From: Deltaproteobacteria bacterium
GTDB taxonomy: Bacteria > Myxococcota_A > UBA796 > SXON01
DNA: 64,000 nucleotides
NCBI GenBank assembly: GCA_947486185.1
Contig: CANKTH010000004.1
Coordinates: forward strand, 1-64,000
Reading direction: 5' to 3'
The position numbers and the translations under genes were made by a program. Below the pieces are notes generated by a model that searched no databases, had not been told where the DNA came from, and was given only the letters and a program-made list of their open reading frames with translations. Below are positions 61,528-64,000 of the stretch, piece after piece (the first letter of the stretch is position 1; each line of letters opens with the position of its first letter).

Positions 61528-62947
61528 GATTCGCGGCGAGGTTCGTGCTTTTGATCGCTTTCACACGGTGTACCGTCGCGGCGACGATGTCGCGGTGGTG
61601 CATCAGCTGAGCTTACAGAAGCTGTTCTTGAAGCGGGCCGACTGGGAGGGCCACGAAGCGACGCACCTGTCGAGATTCCGACCGTTTGACCTGGTGAAGC
61701 CGGCCACTCGCCCACGCGTGCTTCAGGCCGTGCTCACCCAGGCCTGCAACTACCGATGCGGCTATTGCACCGTGTTCAACAACGAGCAGCCGGCGGCGGG
61801 TCAGACGATGTCGATGGAGGTCGTCGACCAGGTCGCGACCTTGTTCAACGACACCGTCCGCGCGGGGAACGGCCTGTTGATCCTTCATGGTGGCGAGCCG
61901 CTCCTCAACTGGAAGGGGCTCACCCGGCTGGTCGAGCAGACCTGTTCCAACACGGTCCTGTTCACCAACGGGAGCCTTCTGTCGCCCGAGAAGGCCCGCT
62001 GGTTGGCGGCCCACGACGTCAACGTGATCGTGAGCATCGACGGCCTCCCCGACGTCCACGACCAACAACGCCGCGATACGGCGGGAAACACGACCTCCGA
62101 GCGTACGTTCGCCGGATTCCAGACGGCCCGCGACGCCGGGTGTGTCACCGGCATCTCGCTCGTGCTCGGGCCGCACAACCGGCACCGGCTCGTCGATACC
62201 GCGGCCGAGGTATTGGACCGCCTCTCCCCCGACTCTCTCGGGGTCAACCTCCCGCATTACGCCGAGAACTATTCCAGCTGCGAGATGGACGTGGACCGCT
62301 ATGCCGCCGACATGGTGGCGCTGTTCAGGCTGGCAAAAGCAAGGAACCTCTACCTTTATCCCGTCACCAAGTATGTCAAACATCTGGTGCAGGAGCGGTT
62401 CAAGTGGTTCGACTGCTCGGCGATGGGCGAGAAGCTGGTCGTGTTTCCGAATGGTACCTTGTCCAACTGTATCAACCGCACGGAGACCGTGCCTGCGAGC
62501 GAGGCGGGCCAGGTGCTCGACGTGTGGCAACATGAGCTCCCTATCTACGATCCCGCCTGCCGCGGCTGTCATGCCCTGGCGATCTGTGGAGGAGGCTGTA
62601 TCTACGACGGCAAATCGTTCAAGGCCTCCGCCGCGGGCGAGCCGATGGGCGACGCGCTGCGGCCGAGTCGGAGCGCGCCGCCCGCCGCGTGGGATCAGTG
62701 GGCGCCCCCAGCGTTCGCCGGGACGGAGCCCGCCCGAGGGGCGTGTGACTCCCACGGCTTCGATCTTCGTTTTTGCCGAACCTCGCTCGCGTTGATGGAG
62801 GCGATGGTCTGGGACATGTTCGATGAGTTCGGCTACGGCATGCCGACGGTCGCCGAGCTCGAGGCGCGCTACCAGTGCTTCTTGAGCCAGCCGGCGGGCA
62901 GCCGCGGCCTGCGTATCGGGATCGGCCACGAGACGATGGATGCCTGA
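61520..62947 (+). CDS. Radical SAM/SPASM protein 3
   Basis: This is a 475-residue protein. The N-terminal ~60 residues (FHTVYRRGDDVAVVHQLSLQ) look like a short version of the N-terminal domain of the leftward SPASM protein. The radical SAM motif is LTQACNYRCGYCTVFN (C76/C80/C83), then LLILHGGEPLLNW. SPASM-type Cys follow (WFDCSAMGEKLVV, LSNCINR, CRGCHALAICGGGCIYDG). Near residue 380 an insertion rich in Pro/Ala/Ser (DALRPSRSAPPAAWDQWAPP) breaks the pattern. The start overlaps the preceding stop by 8 bases. Confidence 0.88.
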   Translation: MSEIRGEVRAFDRFHTVYRRGDDVAVVHQLSLQKLFLKRADWEGHEATHLSRFRPFDLVKPATRPRVLQAVLTQACNYRCGYCTVFNNEQPAAGQTMSMEVVDQVATLFNDTVRAGNGLLILHGGEPLLNWKGLTRLVEQTCSNTVLFTNGSLLSPEKARWLAAHDVNVIVSIDGLPDVHDQQRRDTAGNTTSERTFAGFQTARDAGCVTGISLVLGPHNRHRLVDTAAEVLDRLSPDSLGVNLPHYAENYSSCEMDVDRYAADMVALFRLAKARNLYLYPVTKYVKHLVQERFKWFDCSAMGEKLVVFPNGTLSNCINRTETVPASEAGQVLDVWQHELPIYDPACRGCHALAICGGGCIYDGKSFKASAAGEPMGDALRPSRSAPPAAWDQWAPPAFAGTEPARGACDSHGFDLRFCRTSLALMEAMVWDMFDEFGYGMPTVAELEARYQCFLSQPAGSRGLRIGIGHETMDA

Positions 62948-63785
62948 GCTCGCGTGCGGATTTCGCACCAGCGGGTGGCGGATGTGGCCGCTCGACCTGT
63001 GTTTGTCGGAGCTGCGAACCATGGGCTACTCCGCGGTGGAGCTTTGCCTCGAGCACCCGGACGTCGCGCCACGGACCCTCGACAGCGCGCGCTGCGAGGC
63101 GGTCGCGGAGCAGCTCTCGGGGCTCCGGCTCTCATCCGTCAGCTTCCACGGCAAGCGTGAGCACCCGGCCTTGAAAGCGGAGTATACGCGCCTTCTCATC
63201 GACGGTGCAGTCCGCCTGCGTAGCGCGGGAGCGCCGAGCGACACCGTGGTGATCGCGCCGCCCGAGCGGCGCAAGCGCGACGACGCCCGCGAGCACCAAC
63301 GGCGATTCATGGAGTTGGTCCGCCTGTTACGCGAGCTCTGCCCGGTGGCCGCCGACGCGGGGCTGTTCCTGGCGGTCGAGCCCGAGCCGGACACCGTGGT
63401 GCACGGTGGCGCGGACCTGGATCGCCTATTGGACGCGGTGGGCCATGACGCGCTCCGGGTCAACCTCGACGTCGGCCATACGTTCTTGACCGAGCCCGAC
63501 CCCCTCGCGGAGATTCGCCGCCTTTCGGGCCGGCTTGCCGGTGTGCACGTCGAGGGCATGGCGCGAGGGGTCCATAAGCACCTGCTGCCCGGCGAGGGAG
63601 ACCTGGACCTGCCGGCGGCGCTCGCCACCTTGTGGGAGGTGGGCTATCGCCGCCCGGTGGTGGTCGATCTTTTCGACATCCAGGACGATCCGCCGGCGCA
63701 CGCCGACGCGGCGTTACGGGGGCTTCATCGGTGCCTTCAGGCGGCGGCGTTTGTTCCGCTCGGCCCCGCGGCCCTCTCCGCATGA
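62940..63785 (+). CDS. Xylose-isomerase-like TIM-barrel protein (sugar phosphate isomerase/epimerase family)
   Basis: This is a 281-residue AP-endonuclease-2/xylose-isomerase-like barrel. The metal-ligand strands are visible: FLAVEPEPDTVV (Glu), RVNLDVGHTFLT (Asp, His), and AGVHVEGMARGVHKHLLPGEGDL (His, Glu). The family includes IolE/IolI, hydroxypyruvate isomerase and sugar epimerases. With a CDP-alcohol theme in this operon, action on an inositol- or polyol-like intermediate is possible, but this is inference. It overlaps the genes on both sides (8 and 4 bases). Confidence 0.85.
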   Translation: MPELACGFRTSGWRMWPLDLCLSELRTMGYSAVELCLEHPDVAPRTLDSARCEAVAEQLSGLRLSSVSFHGKREHPALKAEYTRLLIDGAVRLRSAGAPSDTVVIAPPERRKRDDAREHQRRFMELVRLLRELCPVAADAGLFLAVEPEPDTVVHGGADLDRLLDAVGHDALRVNLDVGHTFLTEPDPLAEIRRLSGRLAGVHVEGMARGVHKHLLPGEGDLDLPAALATLWEVGYRRPVVVDLFDIQDDPPAHADAALRGLHRCLQAAAFVPLGPAALSA

Positions 63786-64000
63786 GCCTCCCGCCGCTCT
63801 CCGAGCTCCGGGCGGTGTGTCAGGCGCCGGTCCGCGCCGCGGCGCACCGACACGACCCCTTGTATCGGGCGATGTCGATCCATGTCACGCGCGTGATGGT
63901 CTGGTTGGGGGTGTCGGCCCACGCCGTGACGGTGGTCTCCCTGGGGCTCGGCCTCGCCGCTGCCGGTCTGTTGCTCGAGCCGACCGGTCCCCGGCTGATC
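63782..64000 (+). CDS. CDP-alcohol phosphatidyltransferase (partial, runs off the window)
   Basis: The ATG overlaps the preceding TGA, and the frame is open for 73 codons to the window edge. After a short N-terminus, YRAMSIHVTRVMVWLGVSAHAVTVVSLGLG matches the first membrane helix of CDP-alcohol phosphatidyltransferases (the 'gi.pn.vT..s...g' segment). The catalytic DG(x2)AR motif would lie beyond the window. It is missing from the ORF track because its stop is outside. It probably uses the CDP-alcohol made by the first gene of the arm, transferring a head group to a lipid or other acceptor at the membrane. Confidence 0.75.
   Translation, partial: MSLPPLSELRAVCQAPVRAAAHRHDPLYRAMSIHVTRVMVWLGVSAHAVTVVSLGLGLAAAGLLLEPTGPRLI

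Noticed and set aside
61613-63022. 469-residue minus-strand ORF
   Set aside because: It is antisense to the third SPASM gene; the plus frame has radical SAM and SPASM motifs.
52997-64000. A RiPP (modified peptide) cluster
   Set aside because: SPASM enzymes often modify peptides, but I found no short precursor-like ORF, leader peptidase or transporter. The CDP-alcohol genes point elsewhere.

Overview
This is a GC-rich, densely coded window with no rRNA, tRNA, CRISPR array, insertion sequence or integrase that I can recognise. The protein content points to a member of the Myxococcota or a close deltaproteobacterial relative. Evidence includes C-terminal tails of the MYXO-CTERM type (Gly-Cys-rich motif, hydrophobic helix, Arg run), very acidic MopE-like putative metal-binding repeats, many lipoproteins whose lipobox Cys is followed by an Asp/Glu-rich linker, a double-FHA sigma54 activator, and a CHAD protein. 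TGA is the dominant stop codon; TAG is rare.

Layout. 0.1-5.6 kb: a VanX/DdpX-type dipeptidase, a DprE1-like FAD oxidase and a large FG-GAP/MopE-repeat surface protein. 5.8-13.6 kb: a tightly packed five-gene operon with two unrecognised proteins, two BrxD-like (DUF2791-type) ATPases and a BrxHI/Lhr-like helicase. It looks like a BREX-related DNA-processing or defence module, but no PglX, PglZ, BrxC or BrxL is present. 13.8-28.2 kb: secreted proteins and lipoproteins, three M16 peptidases (one an apparently inactive partner), a metallo-beta-lactamase-fold lipoprotein, an SGNH hydrolase, an EF-hand lipoprotein and a GT-C type membrane glycosyltransferase. 28.4-39.6 kb: RadC, the FHA-FHA-sigma54 regulator coupled to an FAD oxidoreductase, a thioredoxin-like lipoprotein, a LysR regulator and further acidic lipoproteins. 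Two genes here and just upstream (25.4 and 32.8 kb) are broken by a single in-frame TAG inside acidic tracts, with a well-conserved frame continuing after it. 39.7-43.6 kb: a complete potDCBA-like polyamine ABC importer. 44-52.9 kb: lipoproteins, an EamA permease, a deoxyhypusine-synthase-like gene coupled to a CHAD gene, an SRPBCC-DUF5939-class III cyclase coupled to a DUF4846 lipoprotein, and a PhnB-like protein.

53.0-64.0 kb (runs off the window): the most striking region, a divergent pair of translationally coupled operons. Leftward are a radical SAM/SPASM protein, a methyltransferase and a molybdopterin oxidoreductase. Rightward are a LicC/PntC/IPCT-like cytidylyltransferase, a second radical SAM/SPASM protein, a small Fe-S protein, a radical SAM protein of the B12-binding architecture, a third SPASM protein, a xylose-isomerase-like TIM-barrel protein and the beginning of a CDP-alcohol phosphatidyltransferase. 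Nearly every junction overlaps by a few bases. I infer that the genes build and radically modify a CDP-activated polar head group or similar small molecule. I do not recognise this combination as a described pathway.

Limits: all calls are from reading translated sequence and motifs; no similarity search or structure prediction was run. Several starts (marked) were chosen from lipoboxes, ribosome-binding sites or overlap logic instead of the longest ORF.
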